From contig KZ478061.1 in NCBI GenBank assembly GCA_002837195.1, positions 42,285-106,284 of the forward strand: DNA of 64,000 nt, read 5' to 3'. The DNA comes from Enterobacterales bacterium CwR94. GTDB taxonomy: Bacteria; Pseudomonadota; Gammaproteobacteria; Enterobacterales; Enterobacteriaceae. Below, one piece after another: positions 37,862 through 46,130 of the stretch. Position 1 is the stretch's first letter. Each line of letters starts with the position of its first letter. The translations under genes and the position numbers were made by a program. The notes beneath the pieces are model-generated. The model had not been told where the DNA came from. It saw nothing but the letters and a program-made list of their open reading frames with translations, and ran no database searches.

Positions 37862-37950
37862 CTCCGAGGGGTGTCCAGAAATGGGCTGAGATGGCGTAAG
37901 CCGAACCCTTTGAACCTGATCTGGGTCATGCCAGCGAAGGGACGGGTCGG
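37862..37950 (+). promoter_or_regulatory. TPP riboswitch (THI element)
   Basis: The conserved parts of the thiamine pyrophosphate aptamer are present: GGGGTG near the 5' end, GGGCTGAGATGGCG, the ACCCTTTGAACCTGATCTGG core and GCCAGCGAAGGGA. It lies in the leader of tenA. In enterobacteria TPP binding usually hides the ribosome site or promotes termination, lowering expression of thiamine synthesis or salvage genes; which one applies here is not clear. Confidence 0.95.
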
Positions 37951-38022
37951 TAATATTGCATTCTGCCATTACCTGTTCACACCTCTGCACGCCCAGATCT
38001 CCACGATATTTCAGGAGGTCTT

Positions 38023-38718
38023 GTGATTCTTCCCGCATTTACCCAAGGCATTTATGGTCGTTTGCGCGCGCAGGCAGGCGCAGAATGGCAAACTTACGTG
38101 GCCCACCCGTTTCTTCAGCAACTGGCTGAGGGTTCCCTACCGGCCGCCGCTTTTCAACGCTATCTGACACAAGATTATTTGTTCCTCCTGCACTTCGCAC
38201 GCGCCTATGCGTTATTGGTCAGTAAACTGCGCACGCTGCCTGAAATGCGCGCGGCCACTGCTTCATTGAACGCCATCGTGGCGGAATTGCCACTGCACGT
38301 CAGTTACTGTGCAAGTTGGGGGATAAGCGAAGCGGATATCGCGACAGAACAAGAAGCCAGCGAAACCGTTAACTACACCCGCTATGTGCTGGATATCGGC
38401 CACTCTGGCGATGCGCTGGATCTGTTGGCAGCGCTGCTGCCCTGTGTCGCGGGATATGCCGAAATAGGATTGGGGTTGTTGCACCATCCCGCCACCAATC
38501 TCACTGATAATCCCTATGCCTCGTGGATCCGCAATTACGGTGATGAGCACTATCTGCAGGGCGTTAATGCCGCGATTGCTTTGCTGGAAAATCAGTGGCA
38601 ACAGCGAGGAAGCGAGCAGCGCTTTGCGGAATTAAGCACCATTTTCACCACCGCCACACGTCTGGAAGCCGCATTTTGGCAGATGGGTCTCAATGCCGTG
38701 ACGGAAAAGCGCCCGTGA
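38023..38718 (+). CDS. tenA: TenA-family thiaminase II/aminopyrimidine aminohydrolase
   Basis: The product is 231 residues from a GTG with AGGAGG upstream. TenA enzymes hydrolyse aminomethyl-pyrimidine, a thiamine breakdown product, to HMP for reuse. The catalytic Cys is probably Cys141 (LLPCVAGYAEIG) and the conserved Glu is Glu215 (ATRLEAAFWQMGL). It is the first gene after the riboswitch, and its stop overlaps the start of the ABC ATPase gene. Confidence 0.93.
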   Translation: MILPAFTQGIYGRLRAQAGAEWQTYVAHPFLQQLAEGSLPAAAFQRYLTQDYLFLLHFARAYALLVSKLRTLPEMRAATASLNAIVAELPLHVSYCASWGISEADIATEQEASETVNYTRYVLDIGHSGDALDLLAALLPCVAGYAEIGLGLLHHPATNLTDNPYASWIRNYGDEHYLQGVNAAIALLENQWQQRGSEQRFAELSTIFTTATRLEAAFWQMGLNAVTEKRP

Positions 38719-39440
38719 CGGCGTTGGGCATCCAGGTGCGCGATCTCAGTCTGCACTACGGCACGCGGACGCTGTTTCGTCAGTTGAATATCGATATTCC
38801 GGCAGGCCAGTGGGTTTCTTTATTGGGGGCCAGCGGCTGCGGTAAAACCAGCCTGCTGCGCATTATTGCGGGGCTGGCTGTCCCCAGCACGGGCCACGTC
38901 TGCGCCTCCGATGGTGGTGTGCTGCAGGGCCGTCTGGCGTGGATGGGACAGCGCGATCTGCTGTACCCCTGGCTCAGTGTGCAAGATAATGTTGCGCTTG
39001 CTGCCCGCTTGCGGGGTGAGAAAGTCGACAGCGCATGGGTTACCCATCTGCTCGAACAAGTGGGCCTGGCAAGCAGCGCACGCCTGCTGCCCGCGGCCCT
39101 CTCCGGGGGAATGCGCCAGCGTGTCGCGCTGGCCCGAACACTGTATGAACGCCAGCCAATTGTATTGATGGATGAGCCCTTTTCGGCGCTGGACACCCTG
39201 ACGCGCACTCGCCTGCAAACGCTGGCGGCTGAATTGTTGGCTGACCGCACAGTATTGCTGATTACCCACGATCCGATGGAAGCCTGTCGACTCAGCCACC
39301 GCCTGTTGGTGCTGTCTGCTGAGCAAGGCATTGATGACACGCATGCTGTACTGGGGTCACCGCCGCGTGCACCAGACGATCCCTACCTGCTGCAGAGTCA
39401 GGCAGCCCTGCTACAGCAACTGATGAGGGCACACGGATGA
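38715..39440 (+). CDS. thiZ: ABC transporter ATPase for a thiamine precursor (ThiZ-like)
   Basis: I start at the GTG at 38715, which overlaps the tenA stop (GTGA); the frame upstream of it lies inside tenA. The 241 residues contain Walker A GASGCGKTS, signature LSGGMRQRVALAR, Walker B IVLMDEPFSALD and the switch His in LLITHDPMEA. This is the nitrate/taurine-type ATPase subfamily, used in HMP-precursor importers. The stop overlaps the permease start. Confidence 0.92.
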   Translation: MTALGIQVRDLSLHYGTRTLFRQLNIDIPAGQWVSLLGASGCGKTSLLRIIAGLAVPSTGHVCASDGGVLQGRLAWMGQRDLLYPWLSVQDNVALAARLRGEKVDSAWVTHLLEQVGLASSARLLPAALSGGMRQRVALARTLYERQPIVLMDEPFSALDTLTRTRLQTLAAELLADRTVLLITHDPMEACRLSHRLLVLSAEQGIDDTHAVLGSPPRAPDDPYLLQSQAALLQQLMRAHG

Positions 39441-40177
39441 GGGCGCGCTTAACTCGCGGTGGCGTGGTGTTTGCCGGTCTGTTACTCCTGTGGTGGCTGG
39501 CCACCCAGACCGGTATGCCCGCGTTTTTGCTGCCGACGCCTGCAGCCGTGGCCAACGCACTGTGGCATAACAGCGCCTATCTTGGTTGGCACACCCTGGT
39601 CACCAGCAGTGAAATCGTTGCCGGTTTACTGTTGGGGATCGTTTTAGGTGCCGCCCTCGCGCTCGCCATGACGCTTTCCGCCGGGTTTCAACGTTGGATG
39701 ATGCCACTGGTTCTGGTCAGTCAGGCGATTCCCGTCTTCGCGCTGGCCCCGCTGCTGGTGCTGTGGTTTGGTTTTGGCATGAGCGCAAAAGTTGCGATGG
39801 CCGTGCTGATTATCTTCTTCCCCGTCACCTCCGCGTTTTTTGATGGCCTGCGGCGAGTAAATCAAGACTATCTCGACCTGGCCCAAACTCTGGGAGCATC
39901 ACGCTACGCACAATTACGCCACGTGCGCGTCATGGCGGCTTTGCCCGCCTTTGGCTCGGGTTTACGCATGGCCGCAGCGGTGGCTCCCATTGGTGCCATT
40001 ATCGGTGAATGGGTGGGATCTGCCGAAGGACTGGGGTATGTGATGCTCAATGCCAATGCCCGTTTGCAAACAGATATCTGTTTCGCAGCGCTGTTTATTT
40101 TAGTGTTAATGACCCTGCTGCTCTGGCTGACGGTTGATGCACTGCTTCATCGGTTGATCGTGTGGTCACCGGAATAA
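39437..40177 (+). CDS. thiX: ABC transporter permease for a thiamine precursor (ThiX-like)
   Basis: The 246-residue membrane protein has about six helices and the binding-protein-dependent permease loop LDLAQTLGASRYAQLRHVRV, through which it contacts the ATPase. It overlaps the ATPase gene by 4 bases (ATGA). The closest general relatives are SsuC/TauC-type permeases; the thiamine role is inferred from the riboswitch and tenA. Confidence 0.92.
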   Translation: MRARLTRGGVVFAGLLLLWWLATQTGMPAFLLPTPAAVANALWHNSAYLGWHTLVTSSEIVAGLLLGIVLGAALALAMTLSAGFQRWMMPLVLVSQAIPVFALAPLLVLWFGFGMSAKVAMAVLIIFFPVTSAFFDGLRRVNQDYLDLAQTLGASRYAQLRHVRVMAALPAFGSGLRMAAAVAPIGAIIGEWVGSAEGLGYVMLNANARLQTDICFAALFILVLMTLLLWLTVDALLHRLIVWSPE

Positions 40178-40200
40178 TCTAACGATACCAAGGGAATATC

Positions 40201-41130
40201 ATGATGAAACACACTCTGGCAGGAGTTCTGCTCACCGCCACTCTGCACGCGCAGGCAGCAGATAAGCTCACACTGGTTCTTGACTGGTATATCAACCCGG
40301 ATCACGCACCGATTTTAGTTGCTCAGCAAATCGGTGCTTTTCAACAAGAAGGCTTAGAGGTAAAGATCGTGCCGCCTTCTGACCCGGCGCTTCCTCCGCG
40401 CCTGGTTGCCGCGAAACAGGCCGACCTGGCAATTACCTATCAACCGCAAGTGCACTTTTTCGCTGACGAGGGCTTACCGCTGGTGCGCGTCGGCACGCTG
40501 GTGCATTCTCCGTTGAATACCGTTATCTCGTTGGATAAGAACATTAAAACGCCGGCGGATTTACAGGGCAAGAAAGTGGGCTATTCGGTGAGTGGCATTG
40601 AGCAGGCCACGCTGGCAACCATGGCACAGCATGCGCACATCAACCCGGCAAGTATTAAGCTGATTAACGTCAACTTCCAGCTCACCAGCGCGTTACTGGC
40701 CGGTCAGGTGGATGCGGTAATCGGTGGTTATCGCAATATTGAAGCCCTGGAATTGCAGCTACAGGGAAAAGATCCTGTGGTACTGAATGTCGAAGATTAT
40801 GGCGTGCCAGCCTATGATGAGTTGGTTATTGTCGCGCATCGCGATCGTGCGCATGACGTGAAAATCAAAAAATTCCTCACCGCGCTGAAAAAAGGCGGCG
40901 ACTACTTACGGGCGCATCCACAGGCCACCTGGCAAACCTTTGCGGCAGAGCATCCTGAGCTGAATACCGAACTCAATAAGCAAGCCTGGATCAAAACCCT
41001 GCCGCTGTTTGCGACCGATCCCGCTGCCCTCGATCGCCCACGCTATGAAACGTATGAGCAATTTCTGTTCAAGAATAACCTGATTAAGAAAATCACGCCC
41101 AGTGAGCAGTATGCGGTAGAACTGCATTAA
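40201..41130 (+). CDS. thiY: NMT1/THI5-type periplasmic binding protein (ThiY-like)
   Basis: The 309-residue protein has a short signal (MMKHTLAGVLLTATLHAQA) and the NMT1/THI5 family core: LVLDWYINPDHAPILVAQQ near the N-terminus, DLAITYQPQVHFFADEGLP and KVGYSVSGIEQATL. ThiY proteins bind formylaminopyrimidine or HMP. It closes the tenA-thiZXY operon, which would import a base-degraded thiamine pyrimidine and convert it to HMP. AAGGGAA precedes the ATG. Confidence 0.92.
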   Translation: MMKHTLAGVLLTATLHAQAADKLTLVLDWYINPDHAPILVAQQIGAFQQEGLEVKIVPPSDPALPPRLVAAKQADLAITYQPQVHFFADEGLPLVRVGTLVHSPLNTVISLDKNIKTPADLQGKKVGYSVSGIEQATLATMAQHAHINPASIKLINVNFQLTSALLAGQVDAVIGGYRNIEALELQLQGKDPVVLNVEDYGVPAYDELVIVAHRDRAHDVKIKKFLTALKKGGDYLRAHPQATWQTFAAEHPELNTELNKQAWIKTLPLFATDPAALDRPRYETYEQFLFKNNLIKKITPSEQYAVELH

Positions 41131-41202
41131 CCCAGCGCTGCGCCAGTGCTCTGCTGGCGCAGGCAATAATAATGATGGCGGCAAAAAAATTTTGGCCAGC
41201 TG

Positions 41203-41228
41203 GGAATAAAACCTTTACCTGAACGTTT
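41203..41228 (+). promoter_or_regulatory. Candidate ECF sigma promoter of the catalase/sigma operon
   Basis: GGAAT (41203-41207) and CGTTT (41224-41228) are separated by 16 bases, the usual pattern for ECF sigma factors (GGAAC/T, 16-17 bases, CGTC/T). It lies 31 bases before the first gene of an operon that encodes an ECF factor, so autoregulation is likely. Confidence 0.65.
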
Positions 41229-41259
41229 ATAGGGTAATCTTCCCTGTTCAGGACTCGCT

Positions 41260-42300
41260 ATGCCTCGTCTCACGTCTCTTTTTCTGCTGTTGATCCCCGT
41301 GGTGGCTGTCCCACTGCTGCTATTGCTGTTTTTATGGAGCGGAGGTTGGCTGGCGCAAGACCGCCTCAGTGCCGATACCCTGGTGAATACGCTTGAACAA
41401 TCGGCGGGTGAGCATCCCGGCTTTCGCCGCAATCATGCGAAAGGCGTTTGTGTCTTCGGTGATTTCACCGCCAGCGGTGCTGCTGCTTCGCTTTCACGCG
41501 CAACGCTGTTTCAACAAGGTGTGAAGACACCCGTTGTGGGACGTTTCGCCTTAGCCGGAGGCAATCCAAACGCCCCTGACTACGGCGTCCCCGTGCGCAG
41601 CCTGGCACTGGCCTTGACCTTACCCAATGGCCAACAATGGCGTACCGGCATGAATGCCCTGCCCTTTTTTCCAGTGGCGACGCCGGCGGGTTTCTACGAT
41701 CAACAGATAGCGACACGCCCCGATCCCACCACCGGGAAGCCCAATCCACAGCACGTTGCTGCTTTTATTGCGCGCCATCCAGAAGCAAAAGCGTTCTTTG
41801 CGTGGGCGAAAACCTTTACCCCCACCAACAGTTGGACAAATGCGCGTTATAACAGCCTTAACGCTTTTCGTTTTATCGACACCGGAGGCAACGTCACTCC
41901 GGTGCGCTGGTCACTGATTCCGCAGGCCGCTGCCATGCCGATGTCCGCCGCCGACCGACAAGATCCGCTGTTTCTGCAACACGATCTTGAAAAACGGTTG
42001 CAACAGGGGCCACAGCAGTGGCAACTGCAGATTACCGTTGCGGGACCTCAGGATAATCCTCGCGATGCCAGTATCGCCTGGCCTGCTTCACGCCAAACCG
42101 TCAATGCCGGTACGTTGACGCTGACCCATGCCTCGCCCCAGGAAAAAGCGGCCTGCAATGACATTAATTACGACCCGCTGATCTTGCCGGAAGGGATCGC
42201 CGCATCAGACGATCCTCTGCTGAATGCCCGTTCGGCCACCTACGCAAAATCCTATAACCGCCGCACCGTAGAACAAGCACATCTTGAGGCACAACCATGA
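41260..42300 (+). CDS. Catalase-family peroxidase (SrpA-like), membrane-anchored or exported
   Basis: The 346-residue protein has an N-terminal hydrophobic segment (about 5-30) that may be an anchor or signal peptide, then a small catalase domain with RRNHAKGVCVFGDF (active-site His), GRFALAGGNPNAPD and SWTNARYNSLNAFRFID. Such catalase-like heme proteins of about 300-350 residues act as peroxidases rather than true catalases. It overlaps the cytochrome b561 gene by 4 bases and probably works with it in the periplasm. Confidence 0.9.
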   Translation: MPRLTSLFLLLIPVVAVPLLLLLFLWSGGWLAQDRLSADTLVNTLEQSAGEHPGFRRNHAKGVCVFGDFTASGAAASLSRATLFQQGVKTPVVGRFALAGGNPNAPDYGVPVRSLALALTLPNGQQWRTGMNALPFFPVATPAGFYDQQIATRPDPTTGKPNPQHVAAFIARHPEAKAFFAWAKTFTPTNSWTNARYNSLNAFRFIDTGGNVTPVRWSLIPQAAAMPMSAADRQDPLFLQHDLEKRLQQGPQQWQLQITVAGPQDNPRDASIAWPASRQTVNAGTLTLTHASPQEKAACNDINYDPLILPEGIAASDDPLLNARSATYAKSYNRRTVEQAHLEAQP

Positions 42301-42860
42301 CAAAAACGACGTTTCATCCCGCACAACGATGGGTGCACTGGTTCATGGCCGTGGCCATTATCAGCATGTTGTTCATTGGCGTTGGCATGGTTTCCACCAT
42401 CAGTGACTGGCACGGCACCTTAGTCAATCTGCACAAACCGCTCGGTATCGCGATTCTGCTACTGGTGGTGCTGCGCCTTGGCCTACGCTGGCGCTATGGC
42501 GCACCGCCATTGCCTGCTTCCGTCTCTACGGTGCAGCAACGCGTGGCGCAACTTAGCCACCTGCTGTTGTATGTGTGTATGCTCTTGCAGCCGCTGTTGG
42601 GTTGGAGCATGCTTTCTGCTGCAGGGTATCCGGTGACGCTGGGGGACAGCCTGGTCTTGCCCCCTCTGGTACCCGAAAGCAACACACTGTATGCCGTGTT
42701 GCGACCACTGCATCAATATGTGGCCTTTGCGCTGTTTGCACTGGTTTTAATGCATATTGCCGCCGCGTTATTGCACGGTCTGGTGCTACGCGACGGTGTA
42801 TTCTCCTCAATGACGGGACGGCCATCACGCCGCAAAAAGCCGCATGTCGACACTGAGTGA
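42297..42860 (+). CDS. Cytochrome b561
   Basis: The 187-residue inner-membrane protein has four helices and the family's paired His: PAQRWVHWFMAVAI, LVNLHKPLGIAILLL, LSHLLLYVCMLLQPLLGW and LHQYVAFALFALVLMHIAAALLH. It would bind two b hemes and pass electrons from the quinone pool, plausibly to the catalase-like peroxidase before it. The end overlaps the ECF sigma gene by 17 bases. Confidence 0.92.
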   Translation: MTKTTFHPAQRWVHWFMAVAIISMLFIGVGMVSTISDWHGTLVNLHKPLGIAILLLVVLRLGLRWRYGAPPLPASVSTVQQRVAQLSHLLLYVCMLLQPLLGWSMLSAAGYPVTLGDSLVLPPLVPESNTLYAVLRPLHQYVAFALFALVLMHIAAALLHGLVLRDGVFSSMTGRPSRRKKPHVDTE

Positions 42861-43347
42861 TGAAGATATTAATGAGGTGATGCCCCATCTGCAGCGCTTT
42901 GCACTGTGGCTCACACGTCATTCCCACAGCGCAGAAGATTTGGTGCAAAGCACGCTGCTGAAAGGGCTGACGTCGAAACGCCCCCAACAAGATACGCGCT
43001 CGCTGCGCGGCTGGCTGTTTGCCATTATGTATTCAACCTTTATTGATGGGCAGCGCCGTCATCAACGCTGGCAGCGCATTATTGGACTGTTTAGCCGGGA
43101 GGATGAATGCAGCGATACGCCCGAAAACATCGCCATGAGTGATCAAACCCTGCAAGCCTTTGATTCACTCTCCAGCGAAGCGCGTGCCTTGATTTTATTA
43201 ATCAATATTGAAGGCATGCGCTATCAGGAAGCCGCGGATGCATTAGGTATTCCAGTGGGAACGGTGATGTCCCGCTTGTCACGCGCCCGTCGTCAGTTAA
43301 GTGAGAAACTGACACCGCACGCCAGTCCGTTACGGAGGGTAAAATAA
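42844..43347 (+). CDS. ECF-type RNA polymerase sigma factor
   Basis: The 167-residue protein has sigma region 2 (ALWLTRHSHSAEDLVQSTLLKGL, LRGWLFAIMYSTFID) and region 4 (LSSEARALILLINIEGMRYQEAA, VGTVMSRLSRARRQL). It overlaps both neighbours and is followed directly by a membrane anti-sigma gene. An ECF-like promoter lies before the operon. The signal is probably oxidative, judging from the catalase and cytochrome. Confidence 0.94.
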   Translation: MSTLSDEDINEVMPHLQRFALWLTRHSHSAEDLVQSTLLKGLTSKRPQQDTRSLRGWLFAIMYSTFIDGQRRHQRWQRIIGLFSREDECSDTPENIAMSDQTLQAFDSLSSEARALILLINIEGMRYQEAADALGIPVGTVMSRLSRARRQLSEKLTPHASPLRRVK

Positions 43348-43940
43348 TGGCACCACAAGATGATGATATCGCGCGCCTGCAGCACGCGATGCACAACGAC
43401 CCACAGCTTGCCGCCATGCGCACACCAACGGCACAGCACCTTCGTCAACGACTACGCCAACGTCAACAGCGGCGAGCTGGCCTTGCCGCCAGTTTGCTGC
43501 TGACCCTAACGCTGGGCGGGGGAATGGGCTGGCAAGCCAGTCAGTGGCTGTCCCCTGCGCAAGGCCAACCAATGGACGATGCCGTACAAAGCTGGAAGCT
43601 GGTGAATGGGGTTGCCCCTGTCCGTTACGATATCAATACCACTCAGGCCTCGGAGCTCGCGACCTGGTTACGGTTACGTTTTAATCCCGGTGAGTTCCCT
43701 CCCGATCTGCAGCCCTATGGTTATCAACTGCAGGGCGGGCGTTTAATGGCCACCAATCAAGGGCCTGCGGCTTTGGTGATGTACCAAAATACGCAGGGGG
43801 AAAAAATTATGTGGTATATCCGACCCGGAGAGATTACACGCTTGCCACGAGGTGAACGTCAGGATGGGACGGCAAAAACGCGTTACTGGAGCGATCAGCA
43901 CTACAATTATGCACTGGTCAGCCAGGGTGACGTTTTATAG
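43347..43940 (+). CDS. Membrane-anchored anti-sigma factor
   Basis: The 197-residue protein has a short cytoplasmic N-terminus (DDDIARLQHAMHNDPQLAAM), one membrane helix at about 48-68 (AASLLLTLTLGGGMGW) and a periplasmic domain with YDINTTQASELATWLRLRF. The layout, and the one-base overlap with the sigma gene, fit an anti-sigma factor of the ChrR-independent membrane type. No zinc anti-sigma (HxxxCxxC) motif is seen in the N-terminus. Confidence 0.85.
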   Translation: MAPQDDDIARLQHAMHNDPQLAAMRTPTAQHLRQRLRQRQQRRAGLAASLLLTLTLGGGMGWQASQWLSPAQGQPMDDAVQSWKLVNGVAPVRYDINTTQASELATWLRLRFNPGEFPPDLQPYGYQLQGGRLMATNQGPAALVMYQNTQGEKIMWYIRPGEITRLPRGERQDGTAKTRYWSDQHYNYALVSQGDVL

Positions 43941-43954
43941 AGACAAACAGACAA

Positions 43955-43990
43955 AAGCCGCGGGCATGCACTGCCAGCGGCTTAATTTTT
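43955..43990. terminator. Terminator between the ECF operon and the convergent AraC-type gene
   Basis: AAGCCGC (43955-43961) pairs with GCGGCTT (43977-43983), with inner pairing of GGCA and TGCC, followed by AATTTTT on the plus strand. Confidence 0.7.
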
Positions 43991-43991
43991 A

Positions 43992-44345
43992 TCAGGCGCA
44001 ACGCGCGGTAGGATAGCTGCTGCCAACGTGACGACGCCATGCACCGGGTGATTCACCAAACTGGCGTTTGAAACTGCGATTAAACGACTGCTGTGAATCA
44101 AAGCCCAGTGACATCGCCACATCCATAATCGGGGCCTGGCTGGTGGCTAATCGTGCCGCCGCATCTTTTAAACGCGCGTTACGAATGTATTCACCCAATG
44201 AAATGCCGGTGTTTGATTTGAACATCCGCTGTAAATACCACTTCGAGTAACCAGCACGTTTTGCAACGGTATCAAGATCCAGTCTTCCTTCCAGATTGCC
44301 GTCAATCCAGGCGATGAGATCATCAATAAAATCGGTATGGCTCAT
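43992..44345 (-). CDS. SoxS/MarA/RamA-type AraC regulator
   Basis: The 117-residue protein consists of one AraC-type DNA-binding domain: IDDLIAWIDGNLEGRLDLDT, AGYSKWYLQRMFKSNTG and a second helix-turn-helix in VAMSLGFDSQQSFNRSFKRQ. By eye it is closest to SoxS but with clear differences and no soxR beside it. Members activate genes for superoxide resistance, efflux and porin reduction. It lies between the ECF operon and the Rrf2 gene, all with a redox or efflux flavour. Confidence 0.88.
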   Translation of the reverse strand: MSHTDFIDDLIAWIDGNLEGRLDLDTVAKRAGYSKWYLQRMFKSNTGISLGEYIRNARLKDAAARLATSQAPIMDVAMSLGFDSQQSFNRSFKRQFGESPGAWRRHVGSSYPTARCA

Positions 44346-44673
44346 GGTTTATTCCTGTTTAGTTGGCTCCCTGAGAAGGGAACATTAAAAGCAACTCTTT
44401 AAGATACAGAAAAGATAGAGCATGACAGTTTTAAATGCAAGAGTTAGGAGTACATTAAATTTGGAATGCCACTTTTTGCTAACACCCTGCCAGAGAAGGG
44501 TTTTTAGATAACAGGCATAAAAAGCAACTATAAAAATTGCTATAAATCAATGCGATGAAGGATGTGTTGCAGGATGCAACAGCGCGCACATTTGTGGCCA
44601 GGATGGGTATGTCAAAAAAACTGATGAAGAAGGTGAGGTTTTTTGACCGTCCGCGAACGGACGGTGTGAGTAC
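44346..44673. other. Gap between the AraC-type and Rrf2 genes
   Basis: The 328 bases are AT-rich and should hold the AraC-type gene's promoter on the minus strand. ACCGTCCG (44648-44655) and CGGACGGT (44660-44667) form a perfect inverted repeat around CGAA just after the Rrf2 stop; the T run is on the wrong side for a terminator of that gene, so it may be an operator. No gene seen. Confidence 0.5.
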
Positions 44674-45150
44674 TTAGGCTGATTCGGTATCAGAAGAGGA
44701 TTGGCAGGCGTCATAAGCGGCGCGGCAATCTTTACGCTCAATCTCGCGCAGCGCATCCGCCAGAGTGTGTTGACCCAGCACGCGCAACGACGCCTCTTCC
44801 GCTTCACACACAATGGATTTGAAATACCAACACGCATTTGCGCTGACCAGACAGCGCCCTTCGGTTTCCGGGCGCGCGGCCCATAGCGGCTTGTCTTCAA
44901 TGACCGACTGATAAATGTCGCGCAGCGTAATCTCCCCCGCCGGACGGCCGAGGTGAATGGAGCCATTGCGCCCTAGCGTGGAGGTAATAATACCGTCTCG
45001 CGTTAACGGCACCATCAGCTTACGGACGAAGCTGGGATTGGCGTCAAGGCTTTGCGCCAGCATCGTGCTGGTGGATCGTTTACCTGCCTGTTCCGCCGAC
45101 GCGACGCCTAATACGATCTGCAAAGCGGTGGGGAAGCGATAATCAATCAT
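44674..45150 (-). CDS. Rrf2-family transcriptional regulator
   Basis: The product is 158 residues from the ATG at 45150 (MIDYRFPTALQIVLG), with CAGGAAC upstream; the longer frame is rejected because family members start here. The helix-turn-helix lies at about 25-65. Cys100, Cys107 and Cys115 lie where IscR and NsrR bind an iron-sulphur cluster, but the spacing (x6, x7) differs from their x5, x5, and Cys142 and Cys149 add a second pair. The protein may sense redox state, nitric oxide or an electrophile. A target could be the PhnH-like gene or its own promoter. Confidence 0.85.
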   Translation of the reverse strand: MIDYRFPTALQIVLGVASAEQAGKRSTSTMLAQSLDANPSFVRKLMVPLTRDGIITSTLGRNGSIHLGRPAGEITLRDIYQSVIEDKPLWAARPETEGRCLVSANACWYFKSIVCEAEEASLRVLGQHTLADALREIERKDCRAAYDACQSSSDTESA

Positions 45151-45347
45151 CGAGGTTCCTGAAACTGAATTGAAACGTACGCATTCACTCTTCAGCCCAC
45201 ACAAAACCGCGTGGTTACTGGGAATGCGGCGTTAATATAACAAACATAATTGCAGTTTAGAAGGAACCCGCCAGGCGTGCCGTGCCCTGCGCCGCACTAT
45301 TCTTTAGCGAATCGTGTGTTTTTAGGCGCAGGAAAGTCATGAAGGGA

Positions 45348-45899
45348 TTAGCAAACTTGAATATCAACGCGAGCAGGCAGAGAGACCATGCTGTCGCCAC
45401 AGGTCAGAATTAAATCCAGTGCGTCGACGTGGTTAGCCGCACGTTCTCGCAGGTAATTCAGCAGGTTCATCGGTAATTGCGGTGCAATCGCGCGGGATTC
45501 CGATATTTGCGCACCACGCAGACGCAGCGTCAGTCCGCCACTCAGCGAAGGGACCGCCATAATGACCGTCACATTGCGCCCTTCTAACGCGCGCAGCGCC
45601 GGGACGTTATCGGCAGTGAGCAGGGCAACATCTGATTGGTGTAATTCCGTGAGATGGGCTCCCTGCTGCCAGAGTGCTTCTTGCAGCGGTTCGGCCGCCA
45701 GCGCGGGATCAAGATAGACGGACGCCCCGTCATTCACTAATGCTTCGAGTGCGACACTGCTGGCAACAGACAGGCCAGGTAAAATGGCATGTGTATTCAC
45801 TGACGTGCGGCTGCCTGGCTTCCCGATAGCATTAAGCAGATGTCGTCCCGCCGCGGGGCGCATTGCAGGCCATACGGCCTCGTTATTCATTTGGGTCAT
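45348..45899 (-). CDS. phnH: Lone PhnH-like protein
   Basis: The product is 183 residues from the ATG at 45899, chosen because AAGGA lies seven bases upstream; the frame continues further without support. It follows the PhnH pattern: LLNAIGKPGSRTSV near the start, GGLTLRLRGAQISESRAIAPQLP in the middle (here split by the family's LRGPG-type turn) and DLILTCGDSMVSLPARVDIQVC at the end. PhnH is a subunit of carbon-phosphorus lyase (PhnGHIJ). No other phn gene is near, so it either joins a complex encoded elsewhere or has another job. Confidence 0.8.
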   Translation of the reverse strand: MTQMNNEAVWPAMRPAAGRHLLNAIGKPGSRTSVNTHAILPGLSVASSVALEALVNDGASVYLDPALAAEPLQEALWQQGAHLTELHQSDVALLTADNVPALRALEGRNVTVIMAVPSLSGGLTLRLRGAQISESRAIAPQLPMNLLNYLRERAANHVDALDLILTCGDSMVSLPARVDIQVC

Positions 45900-46130
45900 T
45901 GTTGCTTCCTTCATCGGGCCCGTTGTCATGGCAACGGAATGGAGCGAGTCTGCCGCTGCAATATGACAGTGGAATGACTCGCTTACAGAGTGCGATGAAT
46001 TTAACTTAATGCACGACACCGTGGTGAAAATTTCAGACTATTGCTGGCTTCTAACACATTGAAAATACGGCTTCAACCCAGGTATTTCGCCGCATTGCAC
46101 AGCCTGGTGGGCATAAATCTGAATCTGCGA

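Noticed and set aside
44648..44667. Hairpin after the Rrf2 gene as its terminator
   Set aside because: The T run is on the wrong side for leftward transcription, so it is described as a possible operator instead.
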